Assembly: GCA_964628185.1 (NCBI GenBank)
Contig: CAZVLQ010000041.1
Location: forward strand, 1 to 9,448
Length of the DNA stretch: 9,448 bases
Direction of reading: 5' to 3'
Source of the DNA: CAZVLQ01 sp964628185
GTDB taxonomy: Bacteria > Pseudomonadota > Zetaproteobacteria > Mariprofundales > Mariprofundaceae
Part shown: positions 1-6,002 of the stretch, one piece after another
How the letters are laid out: each line of letters starts with the position of its first letter
Numbering within the stretch: position 1 is the stretch's first letter
Translations under genes and position numbers: made by a program
Notes under the pieces: generated by a model
Told to the model about the DNA's origin: nothing
Databases searched by the model: none
Seen by the model: only the letters and a program-made list of their open reading frames with translations

Positions 1-795
1 GGAATGATGTAATCCTGCATAATCCGCGAGCATCTGCATTGTGTATCCGTGCTCACGATAAGCTTCCCGCATCCAGTCACTCTTTGGCCTGCCTTCTCTG
101 GCGATCTCGGACAAAGGCAAATGACGCAAGACCCGCTTCCGCTTCGGAACATCGGCAACCGATTGCTTCACCATGCCTTGCAAACGGTTGCGAAACTCGT
201 CATCCCCGAGAACATCCGGGCCATTCAGTGAATTCCACGGACGGCCGCCAATACCTTCCGAAATAAAACGGGCATACGCGGCTCGCGCCCTTTGCGCGGA
301 GTCGCCAAATTGCGACAATAGCCATTCCACATCCAGGAAGGCAGGGGCGAGAGACAAGCCCGCCGTAGCCCGGTAACTGCTCCATGGCCAGTCAGCGACA
401 TTTTCAACCATGCCCGCGCGCACAGGGTTCAACGCCACATAGCGGGACAGCTCCAGCAGATAAGCATCCTTCTCTACCACGATGGATTTGAACCTGCCCT
501 GAAACACATGTCCGACACGGTCGTGGGCGCGATTGAAACGCTGGGTATATACCCCGTTCAACTGGCGCATACCCCGGCTCAGGTTCGCCTGCGGTGTTTC
601 GATCATCAGATGATAATGATTTCCCATCAGGCAATAAGCATGACAAACCCAGCCAAAGCGATCGACCACGTGCGCCAGCACATCCAGGAACTTCCTGCGG
701 TCGTCATCGGAAAGAAAAATATCCTCGCGGCCATCCCCGCGGGATGTCACATGATAAACAGCACCCTCAAATTCAATGCGAAGCGGCCTGGCCAT
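1..795 (-). CDS. REP-associated tyrosine transposase (Y1/IS200-like), 3' end outside window
   Basis: Single-strand DNA transposase of the HUH/Y1 family, of the single-copy chromosomal type linked to REP palindromes. The frame is open from an ATG at 795 to the window edge (265 residues seen, no stop reached). The HUH pair is H60-Y-H62 in 'MGNHYHLMIE', and the probable catalytic tyrosine is Y119 in 'SRYVALNPVRAG', both hallmark motifs of the family. Further family-typical stretches are 'GVYTQRFNRAH' and 'HVFQGRFKS'. The C-terminal part beyond about residue 220 resembles the helical DNA-binding extension common in these proteins ('AYREHGYTMQMLADYAG'). No strong ribosome site is visible before the ATG. 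A GGGGTCAGGTC motif lies 28 bases upstream. Intact so far; its end cannot be judged. Family certain; substrate repeats are inferred. Confidence 0.93.
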   Translation of the reverse strand, partial: MARPLRIEFEGAVYHVTSRGDGREDIFLSDDDRRKFLDVLAHVVDRFGWVCHAYCLMGNHYHLMIETPQANLSRGMRQLNGVYTQRFNRAHDRVGHVFQGRFKSIVVEKDAYLLELSRYVALNPVRAGMVENVADWPWSSYRATAGLSLAPAFLDVEWLLSQFGDSAQRARAAYARFISEGIGGRPWNSLNGPDVLGDDEFRNRLQGMVKQSVADVPKRKRVLRHLPLSEIAREGRPKSDWMREAYREHGYTMQMLADYAGLHHS

Positions 796-822
796 GCCGC
801 CAGCCTAATCCCAAAAATGCGC

Positions 823-840
823 CAAACAAGACCTGACCCC
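823..840 (-). repeat. GGGGTCAGGTCTTG motif upstream of the transposase
   Basis: Read on the minus strand this is GGGGTCAGGTCTTGTTTG, just before the transposase start. Its first eight bases differ at one position from GGGGACAG, the end of the two palindromes at 3843-3919 and 5145-5220. Y1 REP transposases recognise short conserved foot sequences beside hairpins, so this may be an end of the transposase's own element. That is inference: the matching other end would lie outside the window. Confidence 0.45.
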
Positions 841-883
841 TGAACGTTCGTGCGCCGTCCTAATGGAAAAATCCGGGTTAGGG

Positions 884-1543
884 TTAGCGGACGTGCAATT
901 CCACGCGCCGGTTTTTGGCACGCCCTGCCGGCGTGCTGTTATCAGCCACCGGCCGGGTTTCACCATAGCCTTTCAATGTCAAACGTGAAGCAGCAACGCC
1001 ATGCGCGATGAGGTAATCCTTCACGCTCCCGGCTCTGCGCATGGAGAGCTCCATGTTGTAGGCATCCGTGCCACGAGAGTCGGTATGGGCGGCGACTTCA
1101 ACGCGAATGTCAGAGCGCCTGTTCAGTACGTCAACGGCATGATCAAGCGTTGCCGTCGATGCAGGCGTAAGTTCGGCGCTATCGGTCTTGAAGTAGACGC
1201 CCCGCAGCTCAATAACCTCCGGCTTGATAACTTCCGGTTTACATCCGGACTTGCTCTTTGCATATGCCTGTTTGGCAGCCTTGATTGATTCATCAATCAG
1301 TGATGCCTGCTCATCGGGATGGATATTGCCTTCAGATAACTCATGTGCTGCCTCATAGAGTTTGGCGACCGCTTCGGCCTGGCGTTCCGGCGCGCATTGC
1401 TCGGCTCCGGCCTGTTTCGCCTTGGCAATCAGCGCACGGGCCTCGTCCAGTCGCGAAACCTGGATGTCGGGCGGTGTTGTCGCACAGGCCGAAATCAGGC
1501 TGATACCGGCCAGTATGGTCATATGTTTTACGTTGAGCCTCAT
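884..1543 (-). CDS. OmpA-family peptidoglycan-binding lipoprotein
   Basis: Outer-membrane lipoprotein predicted to anchor to peptidoglycan, 219 residues. The N-terminus is a lipoprotein signal with lipobox 'LISAC' (lipidated Cys20). Residues 30-100 are an Ala/Lys/Glu-rich helical region resembling the DUF4398-type stalk often paired with OmpA domains. From about residue 110 there is an OmpA C-terminal domain: 'HTDSRGT' with D155, the motif NxxLSxxRAxxV at 163-174 (R170), and 'GYGETRPVADN'. D155 and R170 match the diaminopimelate-binding pair of the family. The ATG at 1543 is preceded by GGAGG with 6-base spacing and overlaps the upstream gene's stop by 4 bases (ATGA), so the two are translationally coupled. 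No link to B12 is evident. Confidence 0.9.
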   Translation of the reverse strand: MRLNVKHMTILAGISLISACATTPPDIQVSRLDEARALIAKAKQAGAEQCAPERQAEAVAKLYEAAHELSEGNIHPDEQASLIDESIKAAKQAYAKSKSGCKPEVIKPEVIELRGVYFKTDSAELTPASTATLDHAVDVLNRRSDIRVEVAAHTDSRGTDAYNMELSMRRAGSVKDYLIAHGVAASRLTLKGYGETRPVADNSTPAGRAKNRRVELHVR

Positions 1544-1791
1544 TTTGAACCTCCGGCTTTGGCAGCGGCCTCTTCAGCCATGGCGATAAACGCTTTCGCC
1601 GCCAGCAAGTCATGTTGCGAGACCTCTTCACTGGCAAAAGAGGCAAACTTGCGCGCCAGATGGGCCTGGTATGAATGATTTCCTTTCACGTTATTGCTAA
1701 CGGTATCCGCACGATCATCAACACTTTGAAAACCACCTGCGAAGGCAGTAAAAGGAAAAACCAGTAAGATAATGATAAAGCACCAGCGCAT
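1540..1791 (-). CDS. Small exported alanine-rich protein of unknown function
   Basis: Not recognised as a named family. An 83-residue product begins with a clear Sec signal ('MRWCFIIILLVFPFTAFAG', cleavage likely after AFA at residue 18), giving a mature protein of about 65 residues. The mature part is polar then helical and Ala-rich ('AKAFIAMAEEAAAKAGG'), with no cysteine. Two adjacent ATGs exist (1794 and 1791); 1791 is preferred because GGAGG then has 6-base spacing. A longer frame back to 1851 lacks a ribosome site and would bury the signal peptide. Its stop overlaps the start of the OmpA lipoprotein by 4 bases, suggesting the two act together in the envelope. The 81 bases upstream (1792-1872) show no convincing promoter, so transcription may continue from cbiX. 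Confidence 0.7.
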   Translation of the reverse strand: MRWCFIIILLVFPFTAFAGGFQSVDDRADTVSNNVKGNHSYQAHLARKFASFASEEVSQHDLLAAKAFIAMAEEAAAKAGGSK

Positions 1792-1872
1792 CATAATCCT
1801 CCCCGTCCGAATTGAGCAGTCGACACTAGATGAACGCGGGGAGCGGAACAAGACCCGGGTTACGTGTGAGTG

Positions 1873-2508
1873 TCATGCCGCCTGCCGGAAGCGGGCGGCA
1901 AGCCAGGCCGGAAAGCCGGGATGCCCGGACAGCGTTTTTCCGAAGCAAATCTCCGGACCGTCATGCACGCCCAGGGCCAGCCGCCTGATGTCGCTCAGGC
2001 TTTTGCCGGGAAAGAGGAGCACCGGCTGCACCGTGGCTTCCCTGATGCCCTCACGTCGCCAGCGCCGCAGCACCGGTTCCACCTGTTCGTCTCCGTGCAG
2101 CGCCGCGATCGCCTGTACGGGAAAACATTCGCCCTGCCGGCGCAGCGCATCGGGCAGGCCGGTCTTTTCCGGCCGGTGGTAGAGGGCAAAGAGCACGGCC
2201 CGGCCTTCCCCTTCCGCCGCAGCCAGTTCCACGGCCATGCGGGCCACGGGGTCGGGAAAATCAGCGGGTCCCTGCAACAGGCTCCCGCCGCAGGCGGCAA
2301 CCAGACGCGGGACGTCCTCGCGCAGATGTTTTCCTCCATTCAGAAAAAGCGGCAGCACCCTGGCAGGACCAGCCGCGTCCGGTAAAGCTGCTCCAAGCGT
2401 GGCAATCACAACCGCCTCGCCGAGTTCGCCGGCCACCTGTCCGGCCAGTCGCTCCGCCGCCTGTCCATGCGCCTGATCAGGCGATCCGTGCACCAGCAAA
2501 ATATTCAC
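1873..2508 (-). CDS. CbiX-like sirohydrochlorin/cobalt chelatase family protein
   Basis: Member of the CbiX/SirB chelatase family, which inserts Co(II) (or Fe(II)) into sirohydrochlorin. From the GTG at 2508 it is 211 residues, longer than single-domain short forms and arranged as two half-domains. The first half has 'NILLVHGSPD' (H7) and 'LPLFLNGGKHLREDVP' (H61), the metal/substrate histidines of the family. The second half has 'VQPVLLFPGKSLSDI', where the equivalent histidine is serine (S170), so only the first half is likely catalytic. The start is uncertain: the GTG lies within a degenerate end of the tandem repeat (ttttttGTGAAT) and has no ribosome site, while the frame stays open back through the repeats to the N gap. 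The neighbour cobO supports a corrinoid role; exact metal and substrate are unproven. Confidence 0.8.
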   Translation of the reverse strand: MNILLVHGSPDQAHGQAAERLAGQVAGELGEAVVIATLGAALPDAAGPARVLPLFLNGGKHLREDVPRLVAACGGSLLQGPADFPDPVARMAVELAAAEGEGRAVLFALYHRPEKTGLPDALRRQGECFPVQAIAALHGDEQVEPVLRRWRREGIREATVQPVLLFPGKSLSDIRRLALGVHDGPEICFGKTLSGHPGFPAWLAARFRQAA

Positions 2509-2753
2509 AAAAAAGCCGCGGCCGTTTGGACGCCCGTCAGGGCGGGGCGCAAGCCCTGAGGGCCATCGGCCCGAATCACAAAAAGGCCACAGGCCGTTTG
2601 GACGCCCGTCAGGGCGGGGCGCAAGCCCTGAGGGCCATCGGCCCGANNNNNNNNNNNNNNNNNNNNNNNNNNNNNNNNNNNNNNNNNNNNNNNNNNNNNN
2701 NNNNNNNNNNNNNNNNNNNNNNNNNNNNNNNNNNNNNNNNNNNNNNATCACAA
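2503..2753. repeat. Tandem repeat array A (72-base units) between cobO and cbiX, interrupted by gap
   Basis: One complete 72-base unit (2520-2591) is followed by 55 identical bases of a second (2592-2646) before the N gap. The sequence after the gap starts ATCACAA, which is exactly the next part of the unit (CGA|ATCACAA). Each unit has a 37-base core, running GGCCCGAATCACAAAAAG through ACAGGCCGTTTGGACG, plus a 35-base variable part with small GC-rich hairpins (GGGCC-ATC-GGCCC; AGGGC...GCCCT). A diverged partial copy reaches the cbiX start (2503-2520). The same core occurs in array B inside tonB in the opposite orientation. Copy number is unknown because of the gap. Confidence 0.9.
2647..2746. 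other. Assembly gap, 100 N
   Basis: Exactly 100 N, the conventional length for a gap of unknown size. Its edges rejoin in repeat phase, so the missing sequence is probably a whole number (possibly zero) of 72-base units. Reading frames that run through the N are not meaningful. Confidence 0.97.
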
Positions 2754-3284
2754 TTCAACTCCCTGCTCGGCCCCGATCCCCTGATCAAAGGCATGCTTCA
2801 CTTTCCGCATTTCCGTTACCGTATGTGCCACGTCAATCACCTCTGGCGGCGCATCGCGCCCGGTCAGAATGATATGCATCCATGCCGGCCGTTCCGCACG
2901 CAGAAAGGCGGCGATTTCCTCTCCGCTGATCCAGCCGTAGGAGGCGCTGTAATTAATTTCATCCAGCACGAGCAGATCAAAATCCTGTGAACGAATTTTC
3001 TCCTTGCACAATTCCCATATCTTGCGGCTGGTCCTGATATCCTGCTCCGGGTTTTTCGTATCCCAGGTAAAACCGTCGCCCAAGGCATGCCACTCAATGT
3101 TGTCAAACCGCGCCGCCGCCTTTTGTTCGCCGGTTTTCCATTTGCCCTTGATAAACTGGATCACGCATACCTTCATGCCCCAGCCCGCTGCCCGGAAGGC
3201 GACGCCGAAGGCGGCTGAGGATTTACCCTTGCCCTCGCCGGTATTGACCACAATCACCCCTTGCCGTTTATCGCGTGCTTTCAT
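2748..3284 (-). CDS. cobO: Cob(I)yrinic acid a,c-diamide adenosyltransferase (CobO/BtuR/CobA type)
   Basis: Transfers the adenosyl group of ATP to the cobalt of reduced corrinoids, making the coenzyme form, in the cytoplasm. From the ATG at 3284 it is 178 residues. It has P-loop 'NTGEGKGKSSAAFG' (14-27), 'VIQFIKGKW' (41-49), the family signature 'GFTWDT' (71-76), Walker B 'LLVLDE' (104-109), 'ILTGRDAP' and the C-terminal 'VKHAFDQGI'. It lacks most of the N-terminal helix of the roughly 200-residue E. coli enzyme. An upstream in-frame ATG at 3314 exists, but 3284 overlaps the stop of a short leader ORF by 4 bases (ATGA), which favours coupling there. The TGA stop (TTGTGAT) falls at the edge of the tandem repeat. 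Sits downstream of btuD and probably belongs to the same B12 regulon. Confidence 0.9.
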   Translation of the reverse strand: MKARDKRQGVIVVNTGEGKGKSSAAFGVAFRAAGWGMKVCVIQFIKGKWKTGEQKAAARFDNIEWHALGDGFTWDTKNPEQDIRTSRKIWELCKEKIRSQDFDLLVLDEINYSASYGWISGEEIAAFLRAERPAWMHIILTGRDAPPEVIDVAHTVTEMRKVKHAFDQGIGAEQGVEL

Positions 3285-3385
3285 ATCCGGCCCCCCAATA
3301 TCAGCCTGAACCATTCATAAATACTGCCGCGCCCTTGCTTGTTCCTTTGTTTGCAACGAATCCCTCGTCGGTCATCCGTATGCAT
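3281..3385 (-). CDS. Probable 34-codon leader ORF coupled to cobO
   Basis: ATG at 3385 is preceded by AAGGAG (9-base spacing), a better ribosome site than cobO's own. It reads 34 residues ('MHTDDRRGIRCKQRNK...', basic first half, ending 'RLILGGRI') and stops in ATGA with the cobO ATG. Its ribosome site and start lie in the loop of a 14-base-pair inverted repeat, whose downstream arm is codons 10-14. It may be a leader peptide for coupling, or a diverged and frame-separated remnant of the usual CobO N-terminal helix, which also tends to be basic and to start with Asp/Glu-Arg motifs. No known family recognised. Confidence 0.5.
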   Translation of the reverse strand: MHTDDRRGIRCKQRNKQGRGSIYEWFRLILGGRI

Positions 3386-3424
3386 GGTTACGCACTCCTT
3401 CCTCGGAATCCGTTGCAAACAAAG
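3345..3424. repeat. 14-bp perfect inverted repeat upstream of cobO
   Basis: CTTTGTTTGCAACG (3345-3358) and its exact complement CGTTGCAAACAAAG (3411-3424) are separated by 52 bases. On the minus strand the loop holds the AAGGAG and ATG of the leader ORF. There is no T tract after the stem, so it does not look like an intrinsic terminator. It could be a control hairpin in the btuD-cobO mRNA, an RNA-processing site, or the ends of a tiny inserted element. Confidence 0.75.
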
Positions 3425-3448
3425 TTCCTGCGCAATCATCACGGCGAT

Positions 3449-4222
3449 TCATGAATAGTTCAGGTCAGGCAACAGGGACTCTGCATTGAGCGGTACGCCA
3501 AACACCGCCTGTAGACGTTCCTGCGTCAGCATCTCTGCCGCCGTCCCCGTTTTGATGTTTCTTTCACCGTCCAGCAGCACCACCTCATCCGCGATACTTA
3601 CGGCCTGCTGGATATCATGCAATACCACTACAATCGCACGTCCGTGTTCTGCCTGTCGCCGCAACATCTTCAGGCACGTTATCTGATGGCGTAAATCCAG
3701 ATGCGCGGTCGGTTCATCCAGCAGCCATACAGGGGTATCGCGTAATATCAATGCAGCCAGTTCCACCCGTTGTCTCTCACCACTTGAAAGCTCGCCCAGG
3801 GCGCGATTCAGCATGCCGTCCACCTCCATGAGTGCCGCGGCAGGTAAGAAAGGGGACAGTTTACTTTCTTCCTCAGTTTCACTGTGGAAAAAGTGAAACT
3901 GTCCCCTTTTTACCTTACCGTTCGCCAGCCGCAAGCGCTGTGCGACGCTCAAGCCGAACTCCGTTGGCGGCAAATCACCCTGCCAGGCAACCTCCCGTGC
4001 AATCTCCGCCCTTGCATATTCACCGAGTGGTCTGCCGTGCAAAATAATCTCGCCGCATACCGGAATCATCCCCATAAGCGCCAGTAGCAGGCTGGATTTT
4101 CCCGCACCGTTCGGTCCCATGATGACGGTGACTCGCCCCGCCGCAACAGTTTTGGAAAAGTCCGCGAACAGTGTGCGATCACCGCGCCGCAGGGTGACCT
4201 GCTTCAGTTCAAGGAGATTCAT
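3449..4222 (-). CDS. btuD: Vitamin B12 ABC transporter ATP-binding protein, with in-frame repeat insertion
   Basis: ATPase powering B12 import through BtuC at the inner membrane, 257 residues. Walker A is 'GPNGAGKS' (36-43), Q-loop Q81, signature 'LSSGERQRV' (145-153, Ser for the first Gly of LSGGQ), Walker B 'VWLLDEP' (165-171), D-loop 'AHLDL' and switch H202. Residues about 102-127 ('KRGQFHFF', 'KLSPF') are not ATPase sequence: they are the translation of the palindromic element at 3843-3919, inserted in frame in the helical subdomain between the Q-loop and the signature. All catalytic motifs remain, so it may still work. The ATG at 4222 overlaps the btuC stop by 4 bases. FecE/HemV-type ATPases are close relatives, but the operon supports BtuD. 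Confidence 0.9.
   Translation of the reverse strand: MNLLELKQVTLRRGDRTLFADFSKTVAAGRVTVIMGPNGAGKSSLLLALMGMIPVCGEIILHGRPLGEYARAEIAREVAWQGDLPPTEFGLSVAQRLRLANGKVKRGQFHFFHSETEEESKLSPFLPAAALMEVDGMLNRALGELSSGERQRVELAALILRDTPVWLLDEPTAHLDLRHQITCLKMLRRQAEHGRAIVVVLHDIQQAVSIADEVVLLDGERNIKTGTAAEMLTQERLQAVFGVPLNAESLLPDLNYS
3843..3919. repeat. Palindromic GGGGACAG element 1, in frame inside btuD
   Basis: A 77-base imperfect palindrome. The left arm, AAAGGGGACAGTTTACTTTC and on to 3872, pairs with a right arm at 3886-3909 whose complement reads AAAGGGGACAGTTTCACTTT. The outer ends GGTAAG (3843-3848) and CTTACC (3914-3919) also pair. The same two arm variants occur in swapped order at 5145-5220, so the elements are inverted copies of one family. 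Resembles a REP/BIME-type element; all of it is translated as part of BtuD. Confidence 0.88.
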
Positions 4223-5166
4223 GATGCTCGCCGCAACAGCAAGTACAGGAAAATCGGCACGCCGATTATGGCGGTGAGTACGCCCACGGGCAGTTCGGCG
4301 GGTGCGATCACCGTGCGCGCCGCCGCATCGGCCAGGGCCAGCAGCAGGCCGCCGCCCAGCGCCGATGCAGGCAATACAAAGCGGTGCAGGCTGCCAAAGA
4401 CCAGCCGCATCAGATGCGGCACCACCAGTCCGACAAAGCCGATCGTTCCCGCCGCCGCCACCGCAATCGCCGTCACCGCGCTGGCAAGCCAGAGCAGCCG
4501 CCGGCGTAATGATCGCACATCAACGCCCAGCGCTTCGGCATGGCGTTCACCCAGCAGCAGTGCATCCAGTGAACGGGACAGCAGCATGCCGCAGCCCAGT
4601 GCGGCAGCCCATGCCAGTATCAGCAGTGGCACGGGAATATCCGAATGTGATAAATCGCCCATCATCCACGCAAAGGCACGGCCCAGCCCGTGCTCCGGCA
4701 GCAGGGCCAGCAACAGGGCCAGCACCGCCGCCCAGAACGCGGCCAGCACCACGCCCGCCAGCAGTACGCGTGACGGCCCCAGATGTGAAAAGGCCATGAC
4801 CACGGTAATTCCCGCCCATGCCCCGGCGAAGGCGCCAAGGGACATCATCCAGGCCGATTCCGGCACCAGCATCAGGCCCGTCACGGCCCCGACCGAGGCG
4901 CTACCCGCCACGCCCAGCACATAGGGCTCGGCCAGCGGGTTACCCAGCAATACCTGAAACCATGCCCCGGCCAGCGCCAGCAGGCCGCCGACAGCGAAGG
5001 CGATCAGTACCCTCGGCAGGCGCAACTGCCAGAGGATTTCGGCATCCTGACCCGTCGCGTGAAACGGGTTGATCCATGTGCTTCCCGTACCGAGCACAAA
5101 CCAGAACAGGACACACAGGGTCACGATTCCAAGCCCCCACTTCAGGAAAAACGGGGACAGTTTCAT
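4219..5166 (-). CDS. btuC: Vitamin B12 ABC transporter permease
   Basis: Inner-membrane permease of the FecCD/BtuC family, forming with BtuD the channel that receives B12 from BtuF. It is 315 residues from the ATG at 5166, close to the family's usual 320-330, with about nine to ten hydrophobic segments. Family motifs include 'LRLPRVLIAFAVGG' , 'LLGNPLAEPYVLGVAGSAS' and the cytoplasmic coupling region 'GTIGFVGLVVPHLMR'. The start codon and first seven residues (MKLSPFF) come from palindromic element 2; the run GGAAAAA before ATG can act as a weak ribosome site. ATGA overlaps join it to btuF upstream and btuD downstream. A longer frame upstream to 5325 overlaps btuF and is not credible. Confidence 0.92.
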   Translation of the reverse strand: MKLSPFFLKWGLGIVTLCVLFWFVLGTGSTWINPFHATGQDAEILWQLRLPRVLIAFAVGGLLALAGAWFQVLLGNPLAEPYVLGVAGSASVGAVTGLMLVPESAWMMSLGAFAGAWAGITVVMAFSHLGPSRVLLAGVVLAAFWAAVLALLLALLPEHGLGRAFAWMMGDLSHSDIPVPLLILAWAAALGCGMLLSRSLDALLLGERHAEALGVDVRSLRRRLLWLASAVTAIAVAAAGTIGFVGLVVPHLMRLVFGSLHRFVLPASALGGGLLLALADAAARTVIAPAELPVGVLTAIIGVPIFLYLLLRRAS

Positions 5167-5220
5167 TTTTTCCGATCTCCGGCTCCGCCAGGGAAGAAAG
5201 TAAACTGTCCCCGCTTTTCC
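5145..5220. repeat. Palindromic GGGGACAG element 2, spanning the btuF/btuC junction
   Basis: A 76-base imperfect palindrome. The left arm has GGGGACAGTTTCATTTTTTC; the right arm's complement has GGGGACAGTTTACTTTCTTC; outer ends GGAAAAA and TTTTCC pair. The arms are those of element 1 in swapped order, while the central loop differs. On the minus strand it encodes the last ~18 residues of BtuF, the ATGA stop/start, and the first 7 residues of BtuC. Confidence 0.88.
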
Positions 5221-6002
5221 GACTCCAGCTTCCGGTGCAGCGCCACCACCCCGTCCACAAGACGTGGCCCGGGTCGGCTGACCAGATCGGGATTGATGAC
5301 GATAACCCGCGACCCCTTCAACCATTGATGCCAGAAAATGCGGCGGGCGCGGGCATCGCCGGAGCGGGACGGCACGATGATCACCGCCGGTTGCGCCCGG
5401 ATGACCGATTCGATGCTGACGCGCATGGTTTCCATCCGCGTACTTGCAAACACATTGCGGCCTCCGGCCGCGTCGATGACCTCGGTGATAAAGCTTTTTC
5501 CGCCTTGCGTCATCAGGGGATCGCTCCAGACTTCAAAAAAGACCGGGATACGACGGGCATGTTGCGAGCGCACGGCCTGAAGCCGCCTTTCCAGCACCGC
5601 GGCGACACGTTTCGCCTGCCCGCCGTGTCCCGTCAACATTCCCAGTCGCCGCAAGTCGGCAAAGATATCGGAGAATTGATGCGGATGCGTGACGACAATC
5701 CGGAATCCACGGTTTTCCAGGGCCCGTAAACCTTCAAGGTGCCGGTCCGCCGTGACAATCAGGGTCGGTTTCAGACGCAAGGCCGGCTCCACAAATATCC
5801 GCCGGGCGTCGGCTATATGCGGAAGATGCCGGGCCGCCACGGGGTAATCACAGTAATCAGCCACGCCCACCACATCTTTACCCGCGCCGATGGCAAACAA
5901 CATTTCGCATGCGGCCGGCGACAGGGCGAGAACACGTTCGGCGGCCACGGCCTGTGAGGCGAACAGGAGTAGCAGGCCGGCACATAGCAGCAGGCGTTTC
6001 AC
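5163..6002 (-). CDS. btuF: Periplasmic vitamin B12-binding protein
   Basis: Substrate-binding protein that carries cobalamin from BtuB to BtuCD, 279 residues. Sec signal 'MKRLLLCAGLLLLFASQAVA' (1-20) leads directly into the fold: 'RVLALSPAACEMLFAIGAG', then 'VGVADYCDYP' (the BtuF family motif), 'HIADARRIFVEPALRLKPTLIV', and in the second lobe 'FFEVWSDPLMTQGGKSFITEVIDAAGG'. The GTG start at 6002 overlaps the tonB stop by 4 bases (GTGA). The C-terminal ~18 residues ('KRGQFTFFPGGAGDRKK') are encoded by palindromic element 2, replacing or extending the natural end. Haem or siderophore binding proteins share the fold; context and the DYCDYP motif favour B12. Confidence 0.92.
   Translation of the reverse strand: MKRLLLCAGLLLLFASQAVAAERVLALSPAACEMLFAIGAGKDVVGVADYCDYPVAARHLPHIADARRIFVEPALRLKPTLIVTADRHLEGLRALENRGFRIVVTHPHQFSDIFADLRRLGMLTGHGGQAKRVAAVLERRLQAVRSQHARRIPVFFEVWSDPLMTQGGKSFITEVIDAAGGRNVFASTRMETMRVSIESVIRAQPAVIIVPSRSGDARARRIFWHQWLKGSRVIVINPDLVSRPGPRLVDGVVALHRKLESEKRGQFTFFPGGAGDRKK

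Noticed and set aside
508..843. A 111-codon plus-strand frame.
   Set aside because: It is antisense to the transposase, whose frame carries unmistakable HUH motifs.
2503..2753. A 37-base repeat with 32-35-base intervals looks like CRISPR dimensions.
   Set aside because: The intervals are identical within each array instead of unique, the units lie in or against coding frames, and no cas genes are present. It is a tandem minisatellite.
3285..3314. An earlier ATG (3314) as the cobO start.
   Set aside because: It has no ribosome site, and the ATG at 3284 overlaps the leader ORF stop. It remains a possible alternative.
3345..3424. The inverted repeat as a transcription terminator after btuD.
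   Set aside because: The loop is 52 bases and no T tract follows on either strand.
4268..4924. A 218-codon plus-strand frame.
   Set aside because: It is antisense to btuC, Ser/Ala/Pro-rich in the way GC-rich shadows are, and has no family motifs.
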